Assembly: GCA_965242745.1 (NCBI GenBank)
Contig: CBDETG010000095.1
Coordinates: 68,729-132,728, forward strand
Length of the DNA: 64,000 nucleotides
DNA from: JABAAI01 sp965242745
GTDB lineage: Bacteria; Spirochaetota; Leptospiria; Leptospirales; Leptonemataceae
Reading direction: 5' to 3'
Below, piece by piece: positions 52,908 through 62,257 of the stretch. A program made the position numbers and the translations under genes. How positions within the stretch are numbered: the first letter of the stretch is position 1; each line of letters opens with the position of its first letter. Below the pieces are notes generated by a model, which saw only the letters and a program-made list of their open reading frames with translations, made no database searches and had not been told where the DNA came from.

Positions 52908-55088
52908 CTAAGCGCTTTGATGCTCGCTTTGCGCAGTATGGGAGCAGCCTAAGCAGAAAAGCTCTGCGTCTTTTTTGAAGCCCTGCTTTTGGAAAAGCAG
53001 CTTATTGCAGGCAGGACATATTTCATCAGTAGGCCTATCCCAGGTAGAGAATTCACACTCAGGGTATCTGCTGCAGCCGTAAAAGGCCCTCCCCTTTTTT
53101 GTAGAGCGGCGAATTGTAAAGCCCTCCTCGCATAAGGAACAAGGGCCTAGGGGTAGAGATTTGGCATTACGGCAGTCAGGGAAACGGGGGCAGGCCAGAA
53201 AATAACCATGCCGGCCTAATCTCTTGACCATATAAGAATTGCATTTTTCACAAAGGTGCTCTGTGGGCTTATCCAAGCTGCCTTTTAAGTCTTCAATGTT
53301 TTGGGCCGCATCCTGCAGGGTGTTCTTAAAGGGCTTATAGAAAGCGTGGAGCATATGAACCCAGTCCGAGTCGGAAGCTGCGATTTGATCCAGCTCTTTT
53401 TCCATAGCAGCGGTAAAAGACGTATTTACCAAATGGGGGAAATGCTGGCACATAATACGATTCACAATATGGCCCAATTCTGTAGGCTGCAAGGCGCGGG
53501 CCTGCACACGGCTTACATAGTAGCGCCGCAGCAGGGTTTGTATGGTAGGGGCATACGTAGAGGGGCGGCCTATGCCGCTTTCTTCCAGTAATTTTACGAT
53601 AGTGGCGTCTGTATAGCGCGGCGGAGGCTGGGTAAAATGCTGCTTAGGCAGGAGTTTCTTTAGCTGGAGCACGGCGCCCTCTTGCAGCTTGTCTACTGGG
53701 AGCGGCTTCGATTTTGTTTTTTCTTTAGCGGGGTTGAGTATGTTAAAGCCGGGGAAGCTGATAACTCGATGCACGGCCCGGAAGATCATCCTTTTTTTTG
53801 GCACTGCATGGACCTGCACGGTGGTGTATAGAGAAATCTCATTCGACATTTGGGAGGAGACAAACTTGTTCCATATCAGCTGGTAGAGCCGCAGCTGGTC
53901 GCGCGTTAAAAAGGCGCTGATATCTGCGGGCTTGCGCCTTAGGTCTGTGGGACGCACAGCTTCGTGCGCATCCTGCGCGCCTCCTTTGTTTGCATATTCG
54001 CGCTGCTTTTTTGCAAGATAGTCCCTGCCATATTCCTGTGGGATAAAGGCGCGCAGAGCTGCCATGGCCTCAGGCGCCGTGCGTTTGCTGTCCGTGCGCA
54101 TATAAGTGATAAGCCCCGTGTGTCCTTCCTTGCCTAAAGCCACGCCTTCATAGAGCTGCTGCGCAAGCATCATGCTTTTCTGCGAAGAGAAAGATAAGTG
54201 ATTAGCGGCGTCCTGCTGGAGCTTGGAGGTTGTGTAAGGAGCTGTGGGGGCGCGCTGGCGCTCGCGGCGACTGATGGAAAGCACAGTAAAAGTTTCTTCT
54301 TTCAGCGACGCTATGATTTTGCTCATTGCTTCTTCTGTTTGGATCTGCTTATTAAGAATGACTCCGTCTATAGAATAAAGCTCCGCTTCTAGTATCGCTC
54401 CAGAGCAGTTGAGGCGCGCTTTCAGGCTCCAGAATTCTTCTTCTACAAAGTCTTCTATTGCTTTTTCCCGATCGCAAATCTGTTTTAGCGCTACAGACTG
54501 CACTCGGCCTGCAGAAAGGCCTGCTTTGACTTTTTTCCATAACAGGGGCGAGATATTATAGCCGACCAGACGATCTAGGATACGTCTTGCCTGCTGCGCA
54601 TCGACCAGGTTTTGATTGATCTCACGAGGACTGCTTATAGCTTTTTGCAGAGCGCTCTTGGTAATTTCGTTAAATTCAATACGTTGGATGGCGGGATTAT
54701 TTGCCTCCAAAGCTCTTTTTAAGTGCCAAGCGATAGCTTCGCCCTCTCTATCCGGGTCAGCAGCAAGGAGCACTGCGCTCGAGGCTTTCGCAAGTTTTTT
54801 AAGGCGCATAAGCACCCCTGCCCGCCCCCTTACGGTAATGTATTCAGGTTTGAAATCGTTTTCCGTATCCACTGCCATACGTGATTTGGGTAAATCGATG
54901 ATATGGCCCAGAGAAGCTTCAATGAGATATTGTTTCCCAAGATATTTATTTATGGTTCTTGCCTTGGCGGGTGACTCCACTATGACCAAAGTCTTGGCAG
55001 CTTTTTTACTCTTTTTTGCGGCGGCGCTCGTAGCTGAAAGCTTTCTTACTTTTTTCTGCGCCTTCTTTTTTGTTTTGAATGTAGCCAT
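52908..55088 (-). CDS. topA: DNA topoisomerase I
   Basis: This 726-residue type IA topoisomerase relaxes negative supercoils. The TOPRIM domain has VIVESPAKARTINKYLG and AADPDREGEAIAWHL. The active-site Tyr is in GLITYMRTDSKR, near residue 329. Three C-terminal zinc-finger-like repeats are visible: CEKCNS...CPRFPDC, CSLCEEG...CSRYPEC, and CPACNKL...CLGC. The first 36 residues are an extra Lys/Ala-rich tail before the TOPRIM domain, unusual for the family. The gene is divergent from carA. Confidence 0.96.
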   Translation of the reverse strand: MATFKTKKKAQKKVRKLSATSAAAKKSKKAAKTLVIVESPAKARTINKYLGKQYLIEASLGHIIDLPKSRMAVDTENDFKPEYITVRGRAGVLMRLKKLAKASSAVLLAADPDREGEAIAWHLKRALEANNPAIQRIEFNEITKSALQKAISSPREINQNLVDAQQARRILDRLVGYNISPLLWKKVKAGLSAGRVQSVALKQICDREKAIEDFVEEEFWSLKARLNCSGAILEAELYSIDGVILNKQIQTEEAMSKIIASLKEETFTVLSISRRERQRAPTAPYTTSKLQQDAANHLSFSSQKSMMLAQQLYEGVALGKEGHTGLITYMRTDSKRTAPEAMAALRAFIPQEYGRDYLAKKQREYANKGGAQDAHEAVRPTDLRRKPADISAFLTRDQLRLYQLIWNKFVSSQMSNEISLYTTVQVHAVPKKRMIFRAVHRVISFPGFNILNPAKEKTKSKPLPVDKLQEGAVLQLKKLLPKQHFTQPPPRYTDATIVKLLEESGIGRPSTYAPTIQTLLRRYYVSRVQARALQPTELGHIVNRIMCQHFPHLVNTSFTAAMEKELDQIAASDSDWVHMLHAFYKPFKNTLQDAAQNIEDLKGSLDKPTEHLCEKCNSYMVKRLGRHGYFLACPRFPDCRNAKSLPLGPCSLCEEGFTIRRSTKKGRAFYGCSRYPECEFSTWDRPTDEICPACNKLLFQKQGFKKDAELFCLGCSHTAQSEHQSA

Positions 55089-55243
55089 AGTTTTTGCAAT
55101 GTATACGCAACTAGCTCTAACTCAGCTGCATTTTGCAAGCACAAACATAATTCCTATTCTTTCGAATCTGCGCTTGATCCAGCAGAGCTTGACAATAATG
55201 AAAAGGCGGGCTTGACTCAGAAGGGCAGCTTGCTAAAGTTGCA

Positions 55244-56377
55244 ATGATGTCTTCTTTTGCTCCTAAAAAAGACGCCCTTTTGCTTTTAGAAAATGGCAGC
55301 GTTTTTTATGGAAAGGCTTTCGGTTACAGAAGCCAAGCCATAGGTGAAATCTGCTTCAATACTTCTATGAGTGGTTATCAGGAAGTCATTACGGACCCTT
55401 CGTACAGAAAGCAGATCATAGTTTTCAGCTATCCTATGATAGGCAACTACGGCGTCCATAAAGAGGAAAGCGAATCAGACGCTGTGCAGGCAGCTGCCGT
55501 GATCGTCAGGGAATATATCCCGCGCTATAGTAATTTTCGAGCCCAACAAAGTCTTGAGGAATTTCTGATTGAGCATAAGACGCCGGCGATCCAAGGTATT
55601 GATACCAGAAAACTAATCTTGATGATACGCAAAGAAGGGGCGCAGAATGGAGCTGTCTTCCCAGCAACAAAAGCGAATCCTTCTATGTTAGCAAGCCTAA
55701 GAGCTCATCCAAAGATGGAGGGCCTGGACCTGGCTTTGCAAGCCGGGACCAAAGAAGCCTACTATTTTGGCAGGCAGGAGGGCAAGCTCTTTCGTTTGGC
55801 CGTGCTGGATTTTGGCATTAAGAGAAGCATATTGCGCTGCCTGGACGAGCTGGGATTTGCTGTTGAAGTCTTTCCTCCTAAAACAAATTTTGCTGCGATC
55901 CAGGAGAAAAATTTTCACGCTTATTTTCTTTCTAACGGACCTGGAGACCCCGGAGCTTTAGATTATGCAATAGCAACTACCCGCTCCATTTTACGGGAGA
56001 AAAAACCTACTTTTGGAATATGCCTCGGTCATCAAATCATTGCTCTTGCCTGCGGCTATGAACGCTTCAAGCTCAAGTTTGGACATCGTGGAAGTAATCA
56101 GCCTGTATATCATAAGGAAAGGTCTCGAGTAGAAATTACATCTCAGAACCACGGTTTTGCCATCAAGCAAAAACAAGACAGCGATGGCCTGCAGATCATG
56201 CCCCGCATAGAAACAACGCATTTTCACTTAAACGATCAAAGTATCGCGGGTTTTTGCGGTAAAGACCAGCCCCTTATGTGCGTGCAATACCATCCTGAGG
56301 CAAGCCCGGGTCCCCACGATTCACGTTATCTTTTCCAAAGCTTTTTTGCAATGGTGAAACAATACTATGCTGAATAA
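55244..56377 (+). CDS. carA: Carbamoyl-phosphate synthase small subunit
   Basis: This 377-residue glutaminase subunit supplies ammonia for carbamoyl phosphate in pyrimidine and arginine synthesis. The N-terminal domain has FNTSMSGYQEVITDPSY. The class I amidotransferase domain has SNGPGDP, the nucleophile Cys 260 in FGICLGHQI, and the His/Glu pair in QYHPEASPGP. The large subunit gene carB is not in the window. It overlaps the SurA-like gene by 11 bases. Confidence 0.95.
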   Translation: MMSSFAPKKDALLLLENGSVFYGKAFGYRSQAIGEICFNTSMSGYQEVITDPSYRKQIIVFSYPMIGNYGVHKEESESDAVQAAAVIVREYIPRYSNFRAQQSLEEFLIEHKTPAIQGIDTRKLILMIRKEGAQNGAVFPATKANPSMLASLRAHPKMEGLDLALQAGTKEAYYFGRQEGKLFRLAVLDFGIKRSILRCLDELGFAVEVFPPKTNFAAIQEKNFHAYFLSNGPGDPGALDYAIATTRSILREKKPTFGICLGHQIIALACGYERFKLKFGHRGSNQPVYHKERSRVEITSQNHGFAIKQKQDSDGLQIMPRIETTHFHLNDQSIAGFCGKDQPLMCVQYHPEASPGPHDSRYLFQSFFAMVKQYYAE

Positions 56378-57404
56378 ACAAACAAGGCGGCTCAGAGCAG
56401 TTCTAAGAAAGCCATATCGGAGGCATGGCTGCGTCCTTATGCCCTCTATTCTTATATTTGCTTTTGCCTTCCTATGCCTTTGCAGCGCAGGGAATAGAAA
56501 GCAAAGCTCCGGCAGGCAGACGAAAATCCCCGGAGTGATAGTAAATCAAGGGCGTTACAAGATCGCATCGAGCATCATCACGGATCAAGACATCCAAAAC
56601 ATGCAGACAAAGCTAAGGGCCCTGGGTCAAAAACGTAATTTGAAACAAAAGGCCATTGAAGCTCTCATTGAACGAGCTCTTGTGAAAAAGGCTGCTCATC
56701 ATTATGCTGTTGTAGTCTCCGATGCGCGCATTGAAAACGAAATTGAAAAACAAAGCGTCGAGCAGGGCCTAAACAGAGCTGCTTTCCAAAAAAAAGTGGA
56801 GCTTGAATTTGGCCTGCCTTTCCCAACATGGAGTGAGGAGCTGCGTTATAGGCTTGTCAAAAGCCAGTTGATTCAATTTGTTTTGCATGTTAGCCCGCCT
56901 ACTGAAAAAGAAATCCGCAGCTTTTATCGCAAGAACCGCAGGCGTATCGGCCTTGAATTTCGTTATAGAGAGATCATTCTTATCCCAAAAAATACTTCTA
57001 TCAAAGAAGAAAGACGCATCTCCAAACTGGCAAGCTCTCTCCATAAGCGCCTCAGCGCCAATCCGAAAGCTTTCGCTACAATTGCCCGCAGCGCCTCTGC
57101 AAATGCCTCGCCTTACAAAAGGAGAGGCGGCTTAAGGCCCTATCAAAGCGTATATGAGATTGCATTTCATAATCCTATCCTTGCCTCCGTATTGCATAAT
57201 CATCCTCTAAAAAAAATAGCCCGCCCCTTTCGCGATTCCCTGAACCGATATATGATCATTCAAGTGCAGGCGCGCCGGCCTCTGGCTTTCAAAAGAGCGC
57301 GCCCTATGATAGCGCGCCAAATTTACGCTAAGAAGCAGGAAAAGAAATTCCAGGAATGGCTTGCTGAGCAAAAAAAGCAGCAGATCATTCAAAAAATTTT
57401 ATGA
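56367..57404 (+). CDS. SurA-like periplasmic chaperone / parvulin-type peptidyl-prolyl isomerase
   Basis: This 345-residue protein has a hydrophobic signal segment near residues 25-41 (ILIFAFAFLCLCSAG), possibly a lipoprotein, and a SurA N-terminal region (ALIERALVKKAAHHYAVVVSDARIENEIEKQ). A parvulin-like domain follows (FRYREIILIPKNT, FATIARSAS, RRGGLRPYQ, near residues 195-305). SurA proteins escort outer-membrane proteins. It overlaps carA by 11 bases and shares ATGA with the spiro-SPASM gene, so the three are one operon. Confidence 0.82.
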   Translation: MLNKQTRRLRAVLRKPYRRHGCVLMPSILIFAFAFLCLCSAGNRKQSSGRQTKIPGVIVNQGRYKIASSIITDQDIQNMQTKLRALGQKRNLKQKAIEALIERALVKKAAHHYAVVVSDARIENEIEKQSVEQGLNRAAFQKKVELEFGLPFPTWSEELRYRLVKSQLIQFVLHVSPPTEKEIRSFYRKNRRRIGLEFRYREIILIPKNTSIKEERRISKLASSLHKRLSANPKAFATIARSASANASPYKRRGGLRPYQSVYEIAFHNPILASVLHNHPLKKIARPFRDSLNRYMIIQVQARRPLAFKRARPMIARQIYAKKQEKKFQEWLAEQKKQQIIQKIL

Positions 57405-58906
57405 AAACACGTCCTAATATCGGAGCAGTTCTGGTCTATACAAATGGCGATGAGTTAAGAAAAGAGCTGCCTGTCTTCCCCGAGCTGCAAAAAAGAGCTC
57501 TCGCAGAGCTGCAAAAGGCTTTCCCAGAGGCTCCTATTCTTGCGGGCAGCGCGCCGGATACTGCTGGAATCAAGCTCCTTTCCTCTCATGCGCTCTACCC
57601 TGCTCTCAAAGAAGCGGCAAGCTTGTGCCATACAAAAAGTCAAAGCATAGCCTTATGCTATGATTGGTATCCCTTGTTTGATCAAAGCTTGTTTGAGGAG
57701 CTCTACGCCGAGCACGAAAAATTTTTAGCCCATTTCAGCTATGCTGAAAATGTGCCCTATGGCTTTGTCCCTGATCTTTGCTCTGTAGAATTGATAGAAG
57801 AACTTCCGCAAGAGGCGGCAGGAGATCTGCGTGCTTTTATGTTAAAGAACATAGATAAGTACGATGTAGAAATATTTTACAAGCGCCCAGACCTGCGCTG
57901 CTATCGTTTGGATTTCTCTACAAAAAAGCAGCGCTCTCAGCTCCTTGCCTATTCTTTTCTACAAGAAAACGCAAATTTGCGATATGCGGAGCTTGAAGAA
58001 GCTATCCATAAAAATCCTTCTTTGCTCAGGCCCTACCCCTCCTACTTTGAAATAGAGCTTAGTACGCGCTGCCGTCTGCGTCCTTTCTATTGGCCTGAGG
58101 CAGACTGCCAAGATAGGGACCTTGATTGGCTTCTTATAGAAAAATTGATTGAGGACATACGAGAAAATGCCATAATACATGAGCTTACTATCACTCTCGG
58201 TGGTTTGGGAGAAGCCAGTCTGCACCCGCAGTTTCAGAAAATTCTTCCAGCTCTGCTTGCATTACCTCAAGTTGAGCTTGTGTATCTGGAAAGTTTTGGT
58301 GGAGACCTGCAGGATGACACAATCAGCCGCTTAGGCGAATTACCAAATCTCTCCAAACTGCATATTATTATAGCCCTTAGTACTCTTCAAAAAGAGCGTT
58401 ACCTAAAATTTTATGGGGAAGACGAGCTGGATCTTGTTCTGGAGAAGATGCAGCGTCTAGAAAAAGTAAAAAGAGAGCTCACAGCCGGCAAGGCGGGCGC
58501 TTCCTTTCATTTATATACGGAGATGATCCGTATGCGGGAAAATACTGATGAGGTAGACAGCTATTTCCAACACTTTCAGAACACTGCCTTCCAAGTAATC
58601 CTGCAAAAATATAACTCTTATATAGATAAAGTACCTCAGAGGATGGCAGCTGACCTTAGCCCATTAAACAGAAGTTTTTGTTGGCATCTTGCCAGAGACT
58701 TTTACTTGACAGCCGCAGGAGAAGTAGCTATTTGTAAACAAGACCCTTTTGCAAGGCAGGCTCCGAGTCTTTCCTTTCGCAGGCATAGCATCAGCCAAAT
58801 ATGGTCACAAACAATGAACTACCATAAAGCTTCTATAAGAGGTGAGCATCAAAAAATACCCATGCCATGCCATAAATGTGACGAGTGGTATACTTTTAAT
58901 GCCTAA
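57401..58906 (+). CDS. Spiro-SPASM family protein (degenerate radical SAM plus SPASM domain)
   Basis: This 501-residue protein has an N-terminal region resembling a nucleotide-sugar transferase fold (about 1-210) and a radical-SAM-like barrel (about 215-420) with FEIELSTRC. The usual CxxxCxxC cluster motif is absent: the sequence reads STRCRLRPFYWP. The SPASM region at the C-terminus retains Cys residues (FCWHLARDFYL, AICKQ, MPCHKCDEW), enough for an auxiliary iron-sulfur cluster. The family is largely restricted to spirochaetes, which supports the taxonomic guess. Function is unknown. It starts inside the SurA-like stop codon (ATGA). Confidence 0.8.
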   Translation: MKTRPNIGAVLVYTNGDELRKELPVFPELQKRALAELQKAFPEAPILAGSAPDTAGIKLLSSHALYPALKEAASLCHTKSQSIALCYDWYPLFDQSLFEELYAEHEKFLAHFSYAENVPYGFVPDLCSVELIEELPQEAAGDLRAFMLKNIDKYDVEIFYKRPDLRCYRLDFSTKKQRSQLLAYSFLQENANLRYAELEEAIHKNPSLLRPYPSYFEIELSTRCRLRPFYWPEADCQDRDLDWLLIEKLIEDIRENAIIHELTITLGGLGEASLHPQFQKILPALLALPQVELVYLESFGGDLQDDTISRLGELPNLSKLHIIIALSTLQKERYLKFYGEDELDLVLEKMQRLEKVKRELTAGKAGASFHLYTEMIRMRENTDEVDSYFQHFQNTAFQVILQKYNSYIDKVPQRMAADLSPLNRSFCWHLARDFYLTAAGEVAICKQDPFARQAPSLSFRRHSISQIWSQTMNYHKASIRGEHQKIPMPCHKCDEWYTFNA

Positions 58907-59012
58907 ATCTGTTTTGTGAATTGTAGAAAAGCTATTTTGCTGCCGTCTATATATAGCAAGGGCCTTTCTCTTAAAGCGCTATAGACCTGGTTCTATAAAA
59001 AAATCATGCGCT

Positions 59013-59040
59013 TTGTCCAATTTTGTATATATTGTACAAT
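59013..59040 (+). promoter_or_regulatory. Candidate promoter of the outer-membrane protein gene
   Basis: TTGTCC (59013-59018) and TACAAT (59035-59040) are separated by 16 bases and lie just upstream of the ATG at 59052. A partly palindromic TTGTATATATTGTACAA overlaps the -10 and could bind a repressor. The transcription start would fall within a few bases of the ATG, so the leader would be very short. Confidence 0.4.
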
Positions 59041-59051
59041 ATAACGCAATA

Positions 59052-59831
59052 ATGAAACACAAGAACACTATCAATAAAATCAAAAAGTCCTGGGGAAAGT
59101 CCTTGTGCCTGCTGTTGTTCTGCTTATGCTGTGTACTCTATAGCGCTTCTCTCTTTGCGCAAAACATTGTAGTAGAAAGCGGTTATGATGGTTTTTTCGC
59201 CCGATTGCAGGTGGGCTATGCCTATAGTGAATTAAAAGAAGATTATTTAGATGAGGAACTTTCTTATTTTGGAACAGGGCCTTTGCTCACAGCTCAGTTG
59301 GGATGGGCTTTAGAACGCGCATATGCTTTACACTTAGGAGCCTCCTTTTTTTATCCCCTCAATACTTTAGGCCCTGAGTTAATAGAAACGGAAAATAATC
59401 CCAATATATCCATCACGCAGCATTCTTACAATCTTTTTGCCCTTGCTCTGGGCTTTAGCTGGTTTCATATACCTACCGCTATTTATATTTCTCCTGCAAT
59501 ACGCGTCTTTCAGAACGGCAAACGTATTAGAAAGCAAAGCCTCGCTACGCTGACCGGGCCGGATGAACAGGAATTAACAAGAGAAGAAGCCCTTTATAGC
59601 AAACGTGTAGGAGCTTCCTTAACAATAGGCAATGACAGATGGCTTGGTGAAAGAGTAGGCTTCGGGATCGCTCTCGTTCTGCAATATGATACCTTACTGC
59701 TGGATAAATCTAAAACTACGATTATCAGCCAGCCTTCCGGCACAGAAGTTTTTAGCATAGAAACAGACTTACAGAGAGTACCAGTACAACATTTTCTTGG
59801 CGGCATTGTCTTGAATATTACCTTTAACTAA
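59052..59831 (+). CDS. Predicted outer-membrane beta-barrel protein
   Basis: The ATG at 59052 gives a clear signal peptide (MKHKNTINKIKKSWGKSL, hydrophobic core, SASLFAQN). The mature 225 residues are rich in alternating aromatic and small residues, with strand-like segments (FFARLQVGYAYSEL, TAQLGWALERAYALHLGASF, HIPTAIYISPAIRVF) and a terminal GGIVLNITFN ending in an aromatic-x-Asn, similar to outer-membrane barrel ends. No specific family is recognised. A longer frame from 59013 would overlap the promoter. Confidence 0.7.
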   Translation: MKHKNTINKIKKSWGKSLCLLLFCLCCVLYSASLFAQNIVVESGYDGFFARLQVGYAYSELKEDYLDEELSYFGTGPLLTAQLGWALERAYALHLGASFFYPLNTLGPELIETENNPNISITQHSYNLFALALGFSWFHIPTAIYISPAIRVFQNGKRIRKQSLATLTGPDEQELTREEALYSKRVGASLTIGNDRWLGERVGFGIALVLQYDTLLLDKSKTTIISQPSGTEVFSIETDLQRVPVQHFLGGIVLNITFN

Positions 59832-59916
59832 TCACTCCAGACTGCAAAGACCCAGCACAAGGCCCCTTGCTTAGACCTGAGCTTACTTAGGAGTAGTCTC
59901 AAAAGCAACGCTGCCT

Positions 59917-60735
59917 AACGGCAAGGCATAGGCATTGGTCTGGCGCAAACGGCTTCCCTGCCTTAGCGCCAGACTCTCGCACATCCTGTGCTCGTGACGC
60001 AATGCCTATGCCTTGCACTGGATTGTTCTAGTATGTAAAGCTCCAGAAAAACCATATCTATTTTGTCAGCCCTGCTTTAGCGCCAGACTCTCGCACATCC
60101 TGTGCTCGTGACGCAATGCCTATGATTTGCACTGGATTGTTCTAGTATGTAAAGCACACGAGCGCCTGCGCCCAGACTCTGCTTATTACAACAAACGTTC
60201 GCCTGTTAGCAAAAGCAACGCTGCCTATCGCTATCCTTGCGCACAAAACGCGCCTGCGCTTTGCTGCCATACTGGTTTTGTAGTCTCTTAGCTATCACTT
60301 GCCAGTCTTTTGTATAAACTCTATAAGTAGCTTTCTATTTTCGTTTATGCTTTTCTTGAGTTCTTGTATTTCTTGCAGCGTTGTTGTAATAAGGCGCGCT
60401 TTTTGTGATAAAGCGGCGCGGGGTCCGGGCGGGGGTTGTAGTAGGCGGCGTCTGGGCGCTGTTGTAATAATGCAGTGTTGTTTTTCATGACGGCGGCTGT
60501 GTTGTAATAAATGGAGTCTCGGCGCCGCGTTATGTCGCGTTAGCTCTGCTGACTAGGGCGGGGATGGAAGTAGGGGGCGTTTGTGGTAGGAGGCGGGGGT
60601 TTTGCAGACTGCGGCGGGGTTGGTAGTAAGCGGCGTCTGGGCGTTGTAGTCATATGTGGCGTTATTTTTGATGACAGTAGCGTTGTAGTCATAAGCGGAG
60701 TCTGGGCGCCGTATCCACGTAAGACGTCTTGCATA
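59917..60735. repeat. Repeat island E: perfect palindrome plus second-family array
   Basis: The first unit has perfect 17-bp outer arms, GCAAGGCATAGGCATTG (59921-59937) and CAATGCCTATGCCTTGC (60000-60016), with the same inner TCTGGCGC/GCGCCAGA arms as island B. A right-half copy follows to about 60150. From 60398 to 60720 GTTGTAATAA, GTAGTAGGCGGCGTCTGG and TTTTGATGAC units alternate. Between them lies a gene remnant (60215-60400). The island ends at the mtaB stop. Confidence 0.9.
60215..60400 (-). pseudogene. Gene remnant inside island E
   Basis: Leftward translation gives LQEIQELKKSINENRKLLIE (coiled-coil-like), then, after one apparent missing base in an A-run near 60313, DWQVIAKRLQNQYGSKAQAR. 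The two pieces read as continuous protein-like sequence. The upstream side is replaced by TTATTACAACAACG repeat sequence. I do not recognise the family. Confidence 0.4.
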
Positions 60736-60739
60736 ACAA

Positions 60740-62227
60740 CTATATAAGGCCTTGCCTTTCCAAGCTGCCACGCATACGAAAATCCCCTCCCCTTGCTTCC
60801 ACGCGCAGGCGTACAAAACTACTGTGGGCAATAAGAGGCTCAGCGCTGCCCGGCTTGCGGGTCTTTGGATCCACCTGCGCAGAAAAGCCCACGCGCAAGT
60901 AATTATCCGTCAAGGCCTCTGCCTGCGCATTGTCTTTGTCAATTTTCTCGACTATGCCTATTTTCAAGCTGCCCTCTTGCTTTTTTGCGTATGCGTGCCA
61001 AAGCTCGGAGCGAAGCTGCTGCACGCTTGCCATGCGCTGGCGCACAGTCGGTCTATCTAATTTTTGGCTTAGCTTTGCAGCTCTCGTGCCCGGGCGGGCT
61101 GAATAAGGAAAGGCATGGATAGCCGCAAAAGACATGCTGCGGCAAAAGCGAAGGCTTTCTGCAAAATCTTCCTTGCTCTCACCCGGGAAAGCTATCATCA
61201 GGTCCGTTCCTAAAAAAATATCGGGGTTGTATTTGCGTATCTTTTCTATACGTTTTTGATAACTGTACGGCGTATAACTGCGGCGCATGGCGCGTAGTAT
61301 AGGGGCTGAGCCGCTTTGCAGGGGCACGTGTAGAAAATCACAAAAACGCGGATGGAGGCTTAGTTTGGCGAGCGCTTCGTCTACATCACAAGGTTCTATG
61401 CTGGAGAGGCGCAGGCGCGCATGGTTTAGACGCTCTAGTATTTTTTCAAGCAAGCCGATGAAAGCCAAGCCAGCTTTGCGGTCTTTGTACCAGCCCAGAT
61501 TCACTCCCGTCAGCACAATTTCCGGGACCTCCCTTTCATCTAAGTATTGGGCATGTTCTAAAACCTCTTCGTAAGGACGTGAGATTCCTTTACCCCGTGC
61601 CAGTGGTATTTTGCAATAGCTGCATGTTTTGCTGCAGCCATCTTGTATTTTCAAATATGCGCGGCTTCTCTCAAAAGGGAGCACCTTCCCATAAGCAAAA
61701 GGACGGTCCAGCTTAGGATAGCTGCTTGAGCTTTCGTCCTTCTTCTCTCTTTCTAATACTGTTTTGAGTCTCTCAAGTTCTTTGTGTTTTTCTTGCTGCG
61801 CTTCTTTTCCCGGAGCAAAGGTTTGGCTTAAGGCAGTGATGTTTTCCCCCGCCTTCTTCCCCGCTATCTTTTTCTCGACAATTTCCAAGAGTGAAGATTT
61901 ATATTCATTTCCTATGACAAGAGAGGCCCCTGCCAAGCCTGCTTTTTTGGCGTCTGTCTGAGCATAACATCCTGTAACGATGACCATCGCAGCGGGATTT
62001 TTTTTGCGGATGCGGCGAATCAAATTGCGATTGCGAGCATCTGCCTGCGCAGTAACAGTACAGGTATTGATGATGGCCAGATCAGGCCCGCATTGTATAG
62101 GAAGATATGTATATCGGCCGCTTTCCAGAAAGCTTTGGATCATGCCGTCAGCTTCGTATTGGTTTAGCCTGCAGCCAAAGTTGTATATGCCTATGCTGGG
62201 CTTTGCCTTTGGACGAGCGTAACTCAT
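60740..62227 (-). CDS. mtaB: tRNA t6A37 methylthiotransferase
   Basis: This radical SAM enzyme adds a methylthio group to t6A37 of tRNAs reading ANN codons. The N-terminal domain has YNFGCRLNQYEADG and NTCTVTAQADARNR. The radical SAM cluster motif is CSKTCSYC, followed by PLARGKGISR. TGVNLGWYK and LSSIEP match MtaB rather than MiaB or RimO. A C-terminal TRAM-like domain ends the protein. An insertion of some 30 charged residues (SQTFAPGKEAQQEKHKELE) separates the first two domains. The ATG at 62227 is preferred over TTG at 62242. The stop abuts island E. Confidence 0.92.
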   Translation of the reverse strand: MSYARPKAKPSIGIYNFGCRLNQYEADGMIQSFLESGRYTYLPIQCGPDLAIINTCTVTAQADARNRNLIRRIRKKNPAAMVIVTGCYAQTDAKKAGLAGASLVIGNEYKSSLLEIVEKKIAGKKAGENITALSQTFAPGKEAQQEKHKELERLKTVLEREKKDESSSSYPKLDRPFAYGKVLPFERSRAYLKIQDGCSKTCSYCKIPLARGKGISRPYEEVLEHAQYLDEREVPEIVLTGVNLGWYKDRKAGLAFIGLLEKILERLNHARLRLSSIEPCDVDEALAKLSLHPRFCDFLHVPLQSGSAPILRAMRRSYTPYSYQKRIEKIRKYNPDIFLGTDLMIAFPGESKEDFAESLRFCRSMSFAAIHAFPYSARPGTRAAKLSQKLDRPTVRQRMASVQQLRSELWHAYAKKQEGSLKIGIVEKIDKDNAQAEALTDNYLRVGFSAQVDPKTRKPGSAEPLIAHSSFVRLRVEARGGDFRMRGSLERQGLI

Positions 62228-62257
62228 AGAACAAATAAACAAGATAGATAAGAAGGA

